64,000 nt of DNA from Vibrio algarum (GCF_028204155.1 NZ_JAQLOI010000001.1:806001-870000), one strand, 5' to 3'. Positions 27,517 through 37,613 are shown, numbered from the stretch's first letter. Notes: generated by a model not told the origin, from the sequence alone. Numbers and translations: made by a program.

Positions 27517-28045
27517 GTTGTGCTCCTTTAGCTAGTGCCTCTATATTTCTTAAAATTCTTGCAACCATTGCTAGCAATAGCAGAGAAAAACTAACGGGAA
27601 TAACGCCTTTTATTAACCATCTATAGGGCAAGCCCGATGGTGAAGACGAACTTTCATTCACTCTCCAAGATTCGTAAGCGAAATCATATGAATGCAAAAT
27701 GACAATAATAACGAATGGAATCGCGAATAGAGTTAAACCTAGTATGTCTACAATCGCTTTCTTCTTTTCGCTAAACTTGTGATAAAAAAGGTCAACGCGA
27801 ACATGAAGATTACTAATCTGCGCATAAGAAACACCAAACATGACCGCGGTAGCGTAGAGGTGCCATTGCAGTTCTTCTAATTGAATCAGGCCACTAGAAA
27901 AAACCTTCCTCAAAACGACTTGAATAATAATAACCAGAACTAAAACCAAATTGGTCCAAGCGACAAACTTACTTATCGCCGTGATGACATTTTCCATGTG
28001 CACATAAATCGGAACAGAGGGTGGCGAAGATACAACCTTACTCAT
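27503..28045 (-). CDS. dctQ: TRAP transporter small permease (DctQ family)
   Basis: A four-helix membrane protein of 180 residues that pairs with DctM. It has the family-like EELQWHLYATAVMFGVSYA segment. The frame is open further upstream, but the ATG at 28045 is preceded by AAGGAGGAGCCC, the best ribosome binding site in the region. A hairpin between dctP and this gene may lower its expression relative to dctP. Confidence 0.9.
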   Translation of the reverse strand: MSKVVSSPPSVPIYVHMENVITAISKFVAWTNLVLVLVIIIQVVLRKVFSSGLIQLEELQWHLYATAVMFGVSYAQISNLHVRVDLFYHKFSEKKKAIVDILGLTLFAIPFVIIVILHSYDFAYESWRVNESSSSPSGLPYRWLIKGVIPVSFSLLLLAMVARILRNIEALAKGAQHGSE

Positions 28046-28055
28046 GGGCTCCTCC

Positions 28056-28085
28056 TTAGAAAAAGTGCCAGCCACTTAGGCTGGC
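28056..28085 (-). terminator. Intra-operon hairpin between dctP and dctQ
   Basis: On the minus strand GCCAGCC-TAAGT-GGCTGGC is followed by ACTTTTTC. It lies after dctP and before the dctQ ribosome binding site. Such hairpins let binding-protein mRNA outnumber permease mRNA by partial termination or 3'-end protection. Confidence 0.65.
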
Positions 28086-28102
28086 TATTAGGGTGTCAAA
28101 TA

Positions 28103-29170
28103 TTAATTACGTGTCGCGCGAGGAAGGAATGCATTCGCTTCCCAAAGTGCGTAACCTTTACGGAACTCACTTAGGTCTTGCCATACTTTGTTAAAGAATG
28201 GGTCAGCATTGGTTTTCTCATCGACAACTTCCAACCAAGTCGTTTCGAACAGGTCTAGCATTTGATCGTTCCAGTAACGAATCTCTACGCCATTTTCTTT
28301 AGCTTTCTGCATGGCTGAGAACTGCATCGCTTCTCCTTCCGCAATAGAGTAGGTCATTGTTGCCATGCAGGTAGTTTCAACGGCACTTTGCTGTGCGTCA
28401 TCCATTTTTGCCCAAGTATCTTTGTTGATGAGTAGCTCAAATACAGTGGACTGTTGATGCCAGCCAGGGAAGTAATTGTATTTAACTATTTTGTGGAAAC
28501 CTAAGCGCTGATCGATAGCGGGTTGAGAAAACTCAGATGCGTCAATAGCACCTTTTTCAAGTGCGCCAAATATCTCGCCACCAGGAAGTTGAACAGTACC
28601 CACACCAAGTTTTTCCATGACAGAAGCACCTAAACCGAAGAAACGCATATTCAATCCTTTCAGATCTTCTGGTTTCTCAATTGGCTTTTTAAACCAACCT
28701 GATGTCTCTGGAGAAATGATGGCACAAGGAAGAACTTTGACATTGTAACCACCCTGGTCATACATTTCTTGGTACAGTTTTAGACCATTCCCAAAGTATA
28801 ACCATGCCATATATTCACCTGCTTCCGGGCCAAAAGGTACCGCAGAAAAGAGTGCCGAAGCAGGAAGTTTGCCTTGCCAATATCCAGCTGTTGCGTAACC
28901 GGAGTTTACTTTGCCTGTAGATACCGCATCTAAAATTTCCGCTGGATTAACGAGCTTACCAGGCTCATAAATTTTCATTTTTATAGTACCACCGGAAGTT
29001 GCAGTAATATGGTCGGCATACCATTTAATTGGTGTGCCTAAAGCGGGTAAATGAGTGCCGAAAGCAACGGGGGTTTTTAATAATATTTTGCTTGCCGCGT
29101 TTGCACTCATTGTGAAGCCAGTAGTAGCGATAGCTATGGTGGTCGCAAGAGCAATTTTGTTTATGTTCAT
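28103..29170 (-). CDS. dctP: TRAP transporter periplasmic substrate-binding protein (DctP family)
   Basis: 355 residues with a Sec signal peptide (MNINKIALATTIAIAT..., cleavage near ANA-AS). The mature part has the DctP/TakP-like features: HITATSGGTIKMKIYEPGKL, the TSGWFKKPIEKPEDLKGLNMRF segment containing the carboxylate-binding arginine region, and PAIDQRLGFHKI. The sequence looks closest to the subgroup that binds alpha-keto or other monocarboxylates, but the ligand is inferred. The start at 29170 is chosen for its AAGGAGA site. It diverges from a two-component system that probably controls it. Confidence 0.88.
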   Translation of the reverse strand: MNINKIALATTIAIATTGFTMSANAASKILLKTPVAFGTHLPALGTPIKWYADHITATSGGTIKMKIYEPGKLVNPAEILDAVSTGKVNSGYATAGYWQGKLPASALFSAVPFGPEAGEYMAWLYFGNGLKLYQEMYDQGGYNVKVLPCAIISPETSGWFKKPIEKPEDLKGLNMRFFGLGASVMEKLGVGTVQLPGGEIFGALEKGAIDASEFSQPAIDQRLGFHKIVKYNYFPGWHQQSTVFELLINKDTWAKMDDAQQSAVETTCMATMTYSIAEGEAMQFSAMQKAKENGVEIRYWNDQMLDLFETTWLEVVDEKTNADPFFNKVWQDLSEFRKGYALWEANAFLPRATRN

Positions 29171-29391
29171 TTCTTTCTCCTTGTAGGGGACAAGTTCCTT
29201 GTTAAGTAAAAATGTGAACATCTAGTAGTTAAAATTGTTAAGTTGATGTTACATTTGTGGTTAGTTTAGGTGGGATAAAGCCGATTCGATATTGGGGAAA
29301 TTGCGCAAATCTTGTCAGTGAAATTACCTAATCCAAGCAATTTCGTTTGGTAAAACTACGTACACGTTGTTATTCCATATGAGGTGATGTA

Positions 29392-30771
29392 ATGGAGTTT
29401 GTTAACAGTAGAAAACTATCGATAAATATAATTTTGCTTTCAGTTGTACCTTTAATAATAGTGGTGGCAATCGTTGCTAGTTTATTGTTTAGCCAAGCAA
29501 AAAACTTAGTAGAAGATGAAGTGAAATTAACTCGCAATAATATCGTTATCTCAAAAAAACAAGAATTGAAACAGTATGTGGAAATAGCCGTAAAAAGTAT
29601 TGAGCCGTATTACTTGGATTCAACGCTTGATGAGCAAACAGCAAAGCGAATAGTTTCTGAAAAATTGAGCCAGCTCACATATGGAAGTGATGGTTACTTC
29701 TTTGTTTATGATTGGAATGGCGTTGCATTGGTCTTGCCTCATCAAAAAGAACGCATAGGGAAAAACTGGTGGGACGTCGAAGACTTTAAAGGTAAAAAAC
29801 TGCTTCAAGAGCTTATCTATGTTGCTAAACAGGGAGGTGGTTTTGTTGATTACTTTTGGCATAAACCGTCTAAACAAGAGCCTCTTCCGAAGCTAAGTTA
29901 CGCAATATCGCTTGATAAGTGGCAGTGGATGGTAGGAACGGGTGTCTATTTAGATGATGTAGAAAATCAGATATCCCATATGCAACATGGTTTCGATATA
30001 AATGTAAGCAAAAGCTCTGCAGCACTATTCGTTGTGGTATTTATTGCTGTGTCCGCAATTGCTGGTTTAGGGGCGTCACTAAACCTAAATGTACGTAAAT
30101 TGGCTAATGAACAAATGAGCTTATTGAATCAGCAGATTATAGATTCTCAAGAAAATGAGAGAAAAAGAGTCTCTAGAGAGTTACATGATGGCGTAAATCA
30201 ATTACTTGTTGCGGCGAAATATCGTTTAGAAAACCTGCAAAAAGAATCAGATGAATTAATCAAAGAAGGGGAGTTACAGGCGAGTAAGCAAGCCATGGAT
30301 CAGGCTATTGTCGAGTTACGTAGGATATCAAGAGATTTAAGACCGCCTCAACTTGATGATCTCGGATTGGTGGCTGGTATTGGTTCATATATCAACGATT
30401 TGCGCAAACGCACAGATTTAGAACTCATTTTCGAACACGATATTGATGGCATAGAAATGGTCTCGGAAGTTGAAACAACGCTTTATCGTGTCGTACAAGA
30501 GGCGTTGCATAATGTAGAGAAACACGCCGAGGCTAAAGGCGTCGATGTTATTTTGCAAAGAGAAGGGAAAAAATTGCTCCTTACTGTTAGTGATGATGGA
30601 AAGGGTTTTAAGGTTTCAACAGATACAAAAAAACAGAAGTTTCGCAAAGACAGTATGGGATTACAGAATATGAAAGAGCGAATTCAAGGTATTGGTGGGG
30701 AGTTTAAAGTGACCAGTAATCTCGATCAAGGAACGGAAATCCGTGTATCACTGAGAATGGAATTTATATGA
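29392..30771 (+). CDS. Sensor histidine kinase, single-Cache type (NarL/DegS class)
   Basis: 459 residues: membrane helix (about 13-35), periplasmic Cache-like sensor with DGYFFVYDWNG and WQWMVGTGVYLDDV (about 36-200), second helix (about 205-225), a HisKA_3 dimerisation domain with the phospho-acceptor in SRELHDGVNQLL (His near 265), and an ATPase domain with LYRVVQEALHNVEKHA and DDGKGF. Its stop overlaps the response regulator start by four bases. Divergent from the TRAP operon, it probably senses the TRAP substrate. Confidence 0.93.
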   Translation: MEFVNSRKLSINIILLSVVPLIIVVAIVASLLFSQAKNLVEDEVKLTRNNIVISKKQELKQYVEIAVKSIEPYYLDSTLDEQTAKRIVSEKLSQLTYGSDGYFFVYDWNGVALVLPHQKERIGKNWWDVEDFKGKKLLQELIYVAKQGGGFVDYFWHKPSKQEPLPKLSYAISLDKWQWMVGTGVYLDDVENQISHMQHGFDINVSKSSAALFVVVFIAVSAIAGLGASLNLNVRKLANEQMSLLNQQIIDSQENERKRVSRELHDGVNQLLVAAKYRLENLQKESDELIKEGELQASKQAMDQAIVELRRISRDLRPPQLDDLGLVAGIGSYINDLRKRTDLELIFEHDIDGIEMVSEVETTLYRVVQEALHNVEKHAEAKGVDVILQREGKKLLLTVSDDGKGFKVSTDTKKQKFRKDSMGLQNMKERIQGIGGEFKVTSNLDQGTEIRVSLRMEFI

Positions 30772-31403
30772 TTAGTTTAGTATTAGCCGATGACCACCGC
30801 TTGATGCAAGATGGATTAAAATCGCGACTAGATCGAGAGGATAACCTCGCTATTTTGGCATGTGTTGGGACAGGTGAAGATGCTTTGCAAATGACACTGG
30901 ACCTTAAGCCTGACGTTTTACTACTTGATATAAACATGCCGAAATTAAATGGTATCGAAGTGCTAGAGATGCTTAAAAAGTCAGGGTCGAAGACTGCTGT
31001 GATTATGTTATCTATGCATGACTCCAAAGATTATGTCGTCCGCTCTGTCAAATCTGGTGCGAAAGGATATGTGTTAAAAGACGTAGGTTCTGATGAGTTA
31101 GTAATGGCTATAAACCAGGTAGCAAGTGGGCGCTCTTACTTAAGTTCCCAAGCGTCCGATAAATTGTTAGAGCAATTTAATGAAGAGCCTGAAGAAAAAG
31201 ATGAAACGCTATCTAAAAGAGAAGTAGATGTTCTTAGAGCAATTGTAAGTGGTGCCGGTAATAAAGATATAGCAGACAAGCTACACATTAGCGTTAGGAC
31301 AGTAGAAACCCACCGACTTCGAATTAAAAAGAAGCTAGGAGCAACTTCGACCGCTGGTTTGGTAATGATTGCTTTAGAAAAAGGGTTAATTAAGCAATGT
31401 TGA
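30768..31403 (+). CDS. LuxR-type response regulator, partner of the upstream kinase
   Basis: 211 residues. The receiver domain has the acidic pair DD near the start, phospho-acceptor Asp in VLLLDINMPKLNG (about 54) and the KGYVLKD lysine. The C-terminal HTH of LuxR/NarL type reads LSKREVDVLRAIVSGAGNKDIADKL...VETHRLRIKKKLG. Translationally coupled to the kinase. Probable activator of the divergent TRAP operon. Confidence 0.94.
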   Translation: MISLVLADDHRLMQDGLKSRLDREDNLAILACVGTGEDALQMTLDLKPDVLLLDINMPKLNGIEVLEMLKKSGSKTAVIMLSMHDSKDYVVRSVKSGAKGYVLKDVGSDELVMAINQVASGRSYLSSQASDKLLEQFNEEPEEKDETLSKREVDVLRAIVSGAGNKDIADKLHISVRTVETHRLRIKKKLGATSTAGLVMIALEKGLIKQC

Positions 31404-31421
31404 ATATGTTTAGATTAAATT

Positions 31422-32357
31422 ATGCCTAAAAACTATTTAAATAGTCGTCAACCTATTCTGGATAAAGTCGTGTTTTTTTGTGCAGTGATAAGAGTTGGGT
31501 CGTTTAAAGAAGCTTCTGCCGAGCAGGGAATATCAGCCGCTGCAGGTAGTCGATGGGTAAAAGAGTTAGAAGAAATTATTGGCGTTGAGCTAATAAAGCG
31601 AAGTACGCGTCAACTGGTTGCGACTCAGGCTGGACAACAACTTTTTCAGCGTTTTAATGGGATTTTGCCTGAAATAAACACGGTTATAGAAGATGTACAA
31701 AATTTAGCAGAAACCTTACAAGGTGAAATTAGGATTTCTTCTACACCTTTGTTCGCTAAACAGTACCTCACCGACATTATCTCGCAATATATGCAGCTAC
31801 ATCCCAAAGTCGATTTTAAGCTTTTTATTGAGGCTGGAGACTTTGACCCGTTAACCACTGATTTTGCGTTTAGAGCGAATGCGAGTTACACGGGAGAGCA
31901 TCAAGCGGATTCTCTTTTAGTTAAAAGGCATTTGCTTAGTGAGCCTCTCTATTTATGCGCTTCATCTAGTTATTTACAAAGATTTGGCGCACCGAATAAC
32001 CCAAATGAACTTAACAATCATCGTTGCCTATACGCAAGAACATTACTTGGTGGGAGTCGTTGGTGTTTTGAGCTTTATGGTCAGCCGACAATCGTGACGA
32101 TCAAAGATGCCTTAGAGTGCGATAATAGTGAGATTTTATTGGATTTTGCGTTGCGCGGTGCAGGTATCGCTTATTTGCCCGAGTCGATTGTTAAACAGCA
32201 CATTGTAAATAAAGAGTTAATCAGCGTTATGGGAAACTATCTTTGTGCGACGTTTGATATCAACATGTATTATCGTCCACGAAAACCTATGCCTGAACGG
32301 TGTGCACAATTCAAATCATTCTTGATTGAACAAATATCTATTTCTTCCGGTAAGTAG
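31422..32357 (+). CDS. LysR-family transcriptional regulator
   Basis: 311 residues with an N-terminal winged helix (VGSFKEASAEQGISAAAGSRWVKELEE) and a periplasmic-binding-protein-like effector domain. Starts 18 bp after the response regulator and may be in the same transcript. It resembles the CrgA-like LysR subgroup. Target unknown. Confidence 0.88.
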   Translation: MPKNYLNSRQPILDKVVFFCAVIRVGSFKEASAEQGISAAAGSRWVKELEEIIGVELIKRSTRQLVATQAGQQLFQRFNGILPEINTVIEDVQNLAETLQGEIRISSTPLFAKQYLTDIISQYMQLHPKVDFKLFIEAGDFDPLTTDFAFRANASYTGEHQADSLLVKRHLLSEPLYLCASSSYLQRFGAPNNPNELNNHRCLYARTLLGGSRWCFELYGQPTIVTIKDALECDNSEILLDFALRGAGIAYLPESIVKQHIVNKELISVMGNYLCATFDINMYYRPRKPMPERCAQFKSFLIEQISISSGK

Positions 32358-32483
32358 CTAAAAACACGTTATTCGCATCAAAAAAACAATCAGATTGTCA
32401 TCAATTATCTAAAGAAGCGTCACCTCCCTGTCATTTGCATTGAATAAATTATTGATGTGGTGTCTTTAGTGAGGGGAAATATA

Positions 32484-33016
32484 ATGCGAACCATACAGCC
32501 AATAGTCAGATTTGATTTAGCCGTGTCTCTGTTTTTATTGCAAAACAGATTTAGCTATAACTTTGCACAAGTAAGCAAAGCAATTTCACATACAGGTGAT
32601 GGTCATTTGTACGTAATGATTGGTCTATCTGCGTTTATATTTGATGATAATATAGGTCGTTTTTTCTTTGTACTGGGCTTCTTGCTTTTGCTATAGAACT
32701 CCCTATTTATTGGTTTACGAAGAATGGTTTTCGTCGTAAGCGACCTATTGAGTTTTCGACTCAGCTAATCTCATTTATTACACCTTCAGATAAATTTAGT
32801 CTTCCTTCTGGGCACACTGCAGCAGCGTTTGTTATGGCTACACTTTTAGGTGAGTTTTATCCTGACACTTATTTTGTCGCATTAATCTGGGCAACATTAA
32901 TAGGAACTTCTCGAGTTTTACTTGGCGTGCACTTTTTAACGGATGTAGTGATTGGTGCTGTGTTAGGTTTTGCTAGCGCAACGTCTGCAATTTATTTTCT
33001 AGGGGCTGAGCTTTGA
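32484..33016 (+). CDS. PAP2-family membrane phosphatase, with an apparent one-base frameshift
   Basis: A membrane phosphatase of the PAP2/undecaprenyl-diphosphatase type. The full three-part signature is present but split over two frames: after the break come KNGFRRKRP (KX6RP), SLPSGHTAAAF (PSGH) and SRVLLGVHFLTDV (SRX5HX3D). The first frame ends at 32696. One extra base near the GGG at 32675-32677 (or in the preceding T-run) would give a single protein of about 177 residues. The ATG at 32484 has GAGGGG upstream. It overlaps the glycosyltransferase start by four bases. Confidence 0.85.
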
Positions 33017-34065
33017 AAATTTTGTATGGTGTACAAGGTACTGGCAATGGACATATTGCTCGAGCACGAGCGATGGCATGTGCATTAAAGGATAAACAGA
33101 TATCGGTAGACTTCCTTTTTTCGGGAAGAGAAAAATCCAATTATTTCTCGATGGACGAGTTTGGCAACTATCAGACTAGAAAAGGAGTTACCTTTATTAC
33201 CGAAAAAGGACGAGTTAACTACATTAAAACAGCGCTAGATTGTACTCCATTGAATGTATTAAAGGAGATCAATCAGTTGGATCTATCGGGTTATGATGTA
33301 GTGCTAAATGATTTTGAACCCATTACCGCTTGGGCAGCTAAGAAGCAGAAAGTCCCCTGTATTGGTATTAGCCATCAAAATGCTTTTAGGTATGAAGTTC
33401 CTAAGAAAGGCAGAAGCTGGTTTGATGGAAAAATCATACAACATTTTGCACCTTCAGATTTTCATATTGCTCTACATTGGCACCATTTTGGGCAACCTAT
33501 TTTTCCTCCGATTGTTCACACAGACAACTCGCATAAAGTGGAAACGGGCAAACAGGTATTGGTTTATCTACCATTTGAAAATATCGATGATATTACCGAT
33601 CTTTTGCTGCGTTTTTCTAGTCAGACATTTATTTGCTATCACCCGGAGGTTTTATCTGAAACGACAGTTGAGAATATCCATTATAGAAAACCATCGTATT
33701 TTGGTTTTCAACAGGATTTGCATCGATGCAAGGGAGTGATCGCGAATGGAGGATTTGAACTTCCTTCAGAAGCCTTATCGATAGGAAAAAAATTATTACT
33801 AAAACCACTTTCCGGACAGTTTGAGCAAGAGAGCAATGTGGCGACCCTTGATTACCTAGGTTTAGCGCACTCAATGGATTACTTAGATCCTGCTGCAGTT
33901 AGAAACTGGTTGGATGTAGGGGAAGCAGAAAGCGTAAAATACCCAGACGTAGCAAAATACATCGTAGATTGGATAATCGCCGGTCACTGGGGTTCTAGTG
34001 AAAATTTAAGGGCCTTGCTTTGGGATAAAGTCGATTTTCCTAGTTATGTTGTTATTCAAGACTAA
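33013..34065 (+). CDS. MJ1255/VC2487-family glycosyltransferase
   Basis: 350 residues with a GT-B type fold: N-terminal GVQGTGNGHIARARAMA (glycosyltransferase 28-like), and later VIANGGFELPSEALSIGKKLLLKPL, the nucleotide-sugar site of MurG/UGT-like enzymes. It belongs to the family named for Vibrio VC2487. It starts at a TTG within the PAP2 stop, so the two genes are coupled; a lipid phosphatase paired with a glycosyltransferase points to envelope glycolipid work. The acceptor is unknown. Confidence 0.87.
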   Translation: MKILYGVQGTGNGHIARARAMACALKDKQISVDFLFSGREKSNYFSMDEFGNYQTRKGVTFITEKGRVNYIKTALDCTPLNVLKEINQLDLSGYDVVLNDFEPITAWAAKKQKVPCIGISHQNAFRYEVPKKGRSWFDGKIIQHFAPSDFHIALHWHHFGQPIFPPIVHTDNSHKVETGKQVLVYLPFENIDDITDLLLRFSSQTFICYHPEVLSETTVENIHYRKPSYFGFQQDLHRCKGVIANGGFELPSEALSIGKKLLLKPLSGQFEQESNVATLDYLGLAHSMDYLDPAAVRNWLDVGEAESVKYPDVAKYIVDWIIAGHWGSSENLRALLWDKVDFPSYVVIQD

Positions 34066-34562
34066 ATTTAAGTTAAACCAGAAGTACTAACTGTTAGAGT
34101 TTGGTCTCTGAACAATTTGGTTTCTTGTTTTTTTGCAGAGCGGGCAGTGAGCATTTCTTTAAATAAATTTACCGCCCAATGCTATTATTTTACGACCTGC
34201 TTTTAGCTAATATCATTTCTATTTTATTCATCAGCATAATTAGTCTCCCATCACTGGTAGTTTTAATATGCGCCTGCCAAATACTTACTCGGTTAACATT
34301 GTTTTAGTTGATTTATATATTTTTATGTTTTCACATAAGATTCTGATAAATAAGTTTATTTTATCTAAATAGGTAAAATTAAGTGATTATTTATAAAGCT
34401 TATTGAATTGGTGCAATCTATTGATGGATAGTAATGCCACTCGAACGACAGGTAACTGTTGCGATAAACATACAAACTACATTCTAGGTTCCTAATTTAA
34501 TGACAACCGTATACCGGTGACAGTCATTTAAGCAACTTTAGAAAAACTGATGAGGCACATTC
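34066..34562. promoter_or_regulatory. Upstream region of leuO
   Basis: 497 bp of AT-rich non-coding DNA. Long AT-rich upstream regions bound by H-NS and other regulators are typical of leuO, and in V. cholerae ToxR acts there. I cannot pick out individual sites. Confidence 0.35.
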
Positions 34563-35525
34563 ATGCAAAACAAACCTAAGACAAATAACGTTGCACCTAG
34601 TCACAGTATGGAATCTACGTTGCGCGGAGTAGACTTAAATCTACTAACGGTTTTTGATGCGGTAATGCAAGAACAGAACATAACTAGAGCGGCACACAAT
34701 TTAAACATGTCTCAACCAGCCGTAAGTAATGCTGTTGCGCGTCTTAAAGTGATGTTTAATGACGAACTGTTCATGAGACATGGTCGAGGTATTCAGCCAA
34801 CACAAAGAGCACGACAACTGTTTGGCCCTATTCGTCAAGCTTTGCAATTGGTTCGTAATGAGTTACCAAGCTCTGTATTTACGCCTGAAACATCAAGTCG
34901 TTTGTTTAAACTGGCTATCTCTAGCCCTAGTGATATGCGATTTGTGCCTAAAATTCTAACTAGTATCGCTGAAAAAGCACCAGATATTCATTTGCACCTA
35001 GATGCTGAATTTGATGTAAACCTGAATGAAAAAATGCGTTATCAGGAAGTGGATTTTGTTATCGACTACGCACGATTTGAAGAGCAAGGCTTTGCAAGCA
35101 CAGAAATATTTAGTGACGAGCTAGTTGTTGTTGCAGCGTCATCGCACCCTAGAATTGGTGATATGATTTCTGAGCAAGAATTATTAACTGAAAAGCATGC
35201 TAAGTTATCTAAATTAAACGGTATGCGTAGTTTTTCTGAGCAAGCTTATAGAGATTTAGAATGTAATGCCGCTTATAAAGGGACGAGTCTAAGCAATGTT
35301 CTCTATGTTGTTAGTCAGTCAGAGTTAATAACAGTGGCCCCTCGTTGGTTAGTAGAAAACCTATCAGATAGACTTGATCTAAAGGTGATGGAATTCCCAC
35401 TAGAGAACAATAATATTAGCGGGTTTTTGAGCTGGCATGAGTCAAGCGAAAAAGACCGTGGTCACATCTGGATGCGCAACCAGTTAATGGTTATTTGCGG
35501 AGAGACAGTAGCAAATCAATACTAA
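34563..35525 (+). CDS. leuO: LysR-type regulator LeuO
   Basis: A global regulator and H-NS antagonist; in V. cholerae it responds to ToxR and affects biofilm and virulence genes. 320 residues with an N-terminal HTH (LRGVDLNLLTVFDAVMQEQNITRAA...SQPAVSNAVARL) of the nodD/LeuO subgroup and the FMRHGRGIQPTQRA wing. Its placement between the VC2487-type gene and the acyl-CoA ligase with ilvIH agrees with the Vibrio leuO locus. Confidence 0.9.
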   Translation: MQNKPKTNNVAPSHSMESTLRGVDLNLLTVFDAVMQEQNITRAAHNLNMSQPAVSNAVARLKVMFNDELFMRHGRGIQPTQRARQLFGPIRQALQLVRNELPSSVFTPETSSRLFKLAISSPSDMRFVPKILTSIAEKAPDIHLHLDAEFDVNLNEKMRYQEVDFVIDYARFEEQGFASTEIFSDELVVVAASSHPRIGDMISEQELLTEKHAKLSKLNGMRSFSEQAYRDLECNAAYKGTSLSNVLYVVSQSELITVAPRWLVENLSDRLDLKVMEFPLENNNISGFLSWHESSEKDRGHIWMRNQLMVICGETVANQY

Positions 35526-35541
35526 TTGCTGCCAAAATAAC

Positions 35542-35585
35542 AAAAAAGGCCCTTTTAAGAGAGAATCTTATCGGGGCCTTTTTTA
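35542..35585 (+). terminator. Terminator after leuO
   Basis: AAAAAAGGCCC and GGGGCCTTTTTT arms around about 20 bases, ending in a T-run. Confidence 0.78.
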
Positions 35586-35759
35586 GTTTTAGAGCTGTAA
35601 GAACTATGCTTCTAAAAAAATCATTATTTCAGACAGTACCTGATACACATTTTTACCAAATTAAGGTGTTTAGACTAGCTTCACTTGTTGCCTTTTCCGA
35701 AGCTAAATGTACACTTGTCGACTGATTAAGCTTACATGTGTAAGCCAAAGGTAAATTAA

Positions 35760-37577
35760 ATGGCCAATTTAGATTTTCATCTCGTAAAACGTATTAGAGA
35801 GCAAGTTGCAAAAGGTGGAGATAGAATCGCTCTTCGCCATAAGGTAGCAAATGTTTGGAAAGGCATTAGCTGGAAGCAATTTGGTGAACAGCTTGATGTG
35901 TTATCTCTCGCACTGCTGGCTCAAGGATTGAAAGCTCAAGATAAAGTAGGTATTTTTTCAAATAATATGCCTAGATGGACCATAGCCGATGTTGGCTCAT
36001 TACAAGTCAGAGCGGTAACCGTTCCTATTTACCCAACAAATACCGCAGAACAGTCGGCGTTTATTCTCCAAAACGCTGACGTAAGAATATTATTTGTCGG
36101 TGAACAACCACAATATGATGCTGCTGTTAGTATTTATGATAGCTGCGAGAAGTTAGAACTTATCGTAGTTATGTGTGATGAAGTCGATCTTCAAGGTAAC
36201 CCTAATGCAGTGACATGGAATGACTTTATTGCTAGTGGTTCAGTCGATCACCAACAAACTTTAGAGCAGCGGTTGAGTGAAGCGAACTACGAAGATTTAT
36301 TCACGTTAATTTATACATCTGGTACAACAGGACAACCGAAAGGGGTTATGTTGGATTATCAGAATATGGCCTCTCAATGCGAAGGTCATGATTTGAAGAT
36401 GGTATTGACTGAAGAGGATATATCTCTCAGCTTCTTGCCTCTGTCACATGTCTATGAACGTGCATGGACCTTTTATGTTCTTTATAAAGGGGCAACTAAC
36501 TGCTACTTGCAAGATACAATGCAGGTCCGTGATGCTTTAGGCGCAATTCGCCCTACTGTGATGTGTGCTGTTCCACGCTTCTACGAAAAAATCTTTGCCG
36601 CTATTCACGAGAAGGTATCTCGTGCTCCTGTTCACCGTAAGATGATTTTTACGTGGGCTGTTAACATGGGTGCACGTATTGCCGTTTGCAAGCAAGAAGG
36701 CAGAGAGCCATCACTTATACTCAAAAAGAGTCATAAACTTGCAGATAAGCTAGTTTTGGCAAAGTTAAGAGACTTACTTGGTGGAAATATCAACTTTATG
36801 CCGTGCGGTGGTGCCAAGTTGGATGCAACAATTGGCCGTTTTTTCCATGCGATTGGAATAAACGTCAAGCTTGGCTATGGAATGACGGAAACAACGGCCA
36901 CGGTTTCTTGTTGGGATGATGGCGTATTTAATCCGGACTCTATCGGTACTACGATGCCCGGTGCGCAAGTCAAGATAGGTCAAAATAGCGAGATTCTTGT
37001 ACGCGGTCCAATGGTGATGCGTGGTTACTACAAAATGCCAGAGGAGACTGCAGCCACTTTTGACGAGAATGGATTCCTCAAAACGGGTGATGCTGGTGAA
37101 TTTGATGAAAATGGTAATTTGTTTATTACCGATAGAATCAAAGAATTGATGAAAACATCTGGTGGGAAATATATAGCACCGCAAGTCGTTGAAGGCGCCA
37201 TTGGTAAAGACCATTTCATAGAGCAAATTGCCGTTATTGCCGATACACGTAAATTTGTATCGGCGCTTATTGTTCCGAGTTTTGAGTCTCTTGAAGAATA
37301 CGCGAAAGAACTCAACATTAAATACCACGATCGAATAGAGCTATTAAAGCATAGCCATATTGTTGAAATGTTAGAACAAAGAGTCGCTGACTTACAAAAA
37401 GATCTGGCGAAATTTGAACAAGTGAAAAAATTTACATTATTGCCTAAAGCATTTTCAATGGATAAGGGTGAGTTAACACCGACACAGAAGTTACGTCGGA
37501 AAGTAATTCATGAGCGTTATGAAGAAGAAATTGAAGATATGTATACAGATAAAGCAAAAGAGAAAAATAACAAATAG
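35760..37577 (+). CDS. AMP-forming long-chain acyl-CoA synthetase
   Basis: Activates long-chain fatty acids to acyl-CoA through an acyl-adenylate. 605 residues; the P-loop motif is YTSGTTGQPKGVM (about 184-196), the adenylate motif GYGMTETTATVS, and the hinge/C-terminal segment FLKTGDAGEFDENG...TSGGKYIAPQ. It resembles the FadD15/VC2484 type rather than E. coli FadD. Single gene between two terminators. Confidence 0.92.
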   Translation: MANLDFHLVKRIREQVAKGGDRIALRHKVANVWKGISWKQFGEQLDVLSLALLAQGLKAQDKVGIFSNNMPRWTIADVGSLQVRAVTVPIYPTNTAEQSAFILQNADVRILFVGEQPQYDAAVSIYDSCEKLELIVVMCDEVDLQGNPNAVTWNDFIASGSVDHQQTLEQRLSEANYEDLFTLIYTSGTTGQPKGVMLDYQNMASQCEGHDLKMVLTEEDISLSFLPLSHVYERAWTFYVLYKGATNCYLQDTMQVRDALGAIRPTVMCAVPRFYEKIFAAIHEKVSRAPVHRKMIFTWAVNMGARIAVCKQEGREPSLILKKSHKLADKLVLAKLRDLLGGNINFMPCGGAKLDATIGRFFHAIGINVKLGYGMTETTATVSCWDDGVFNPDSIGTTMPGAQVKIGQNSEILVRGPMVMRGYYKMPEETAATFDENGFLKTGDAGEFDENGNLFITDRIKELMKTSGGKYIAPQVVEGAIGKDHFIEQIAVIADTRKFVSALIVPSFESLEEYAKELNIKYHDRIELLKHSHIVEMLEQRVADLQKDLAKFEQVKKFTLLPKAFSMDKGELTPTQKLRRKVIHERYEEEIEDMYTDKAKEKNNK

Positions 37578-37613
37578 CTCAATAAGCTAGCTGATATAGC
37601 GACTTTGTGATTT

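Noticed and set aside
35495..35725. 76-codon plus-strand ORF overlapping the leuO 3' end
   Set aside because: It reads through the leuO terminator hairpin and has no start context.
36774..37328. 184-codon minus-strand ORF inside the acyl-CoA synthetase gene
   Set aside because: Fully overlapped by a conserved gene with intact motifs; no ribosome binding site and no recognisable domain.
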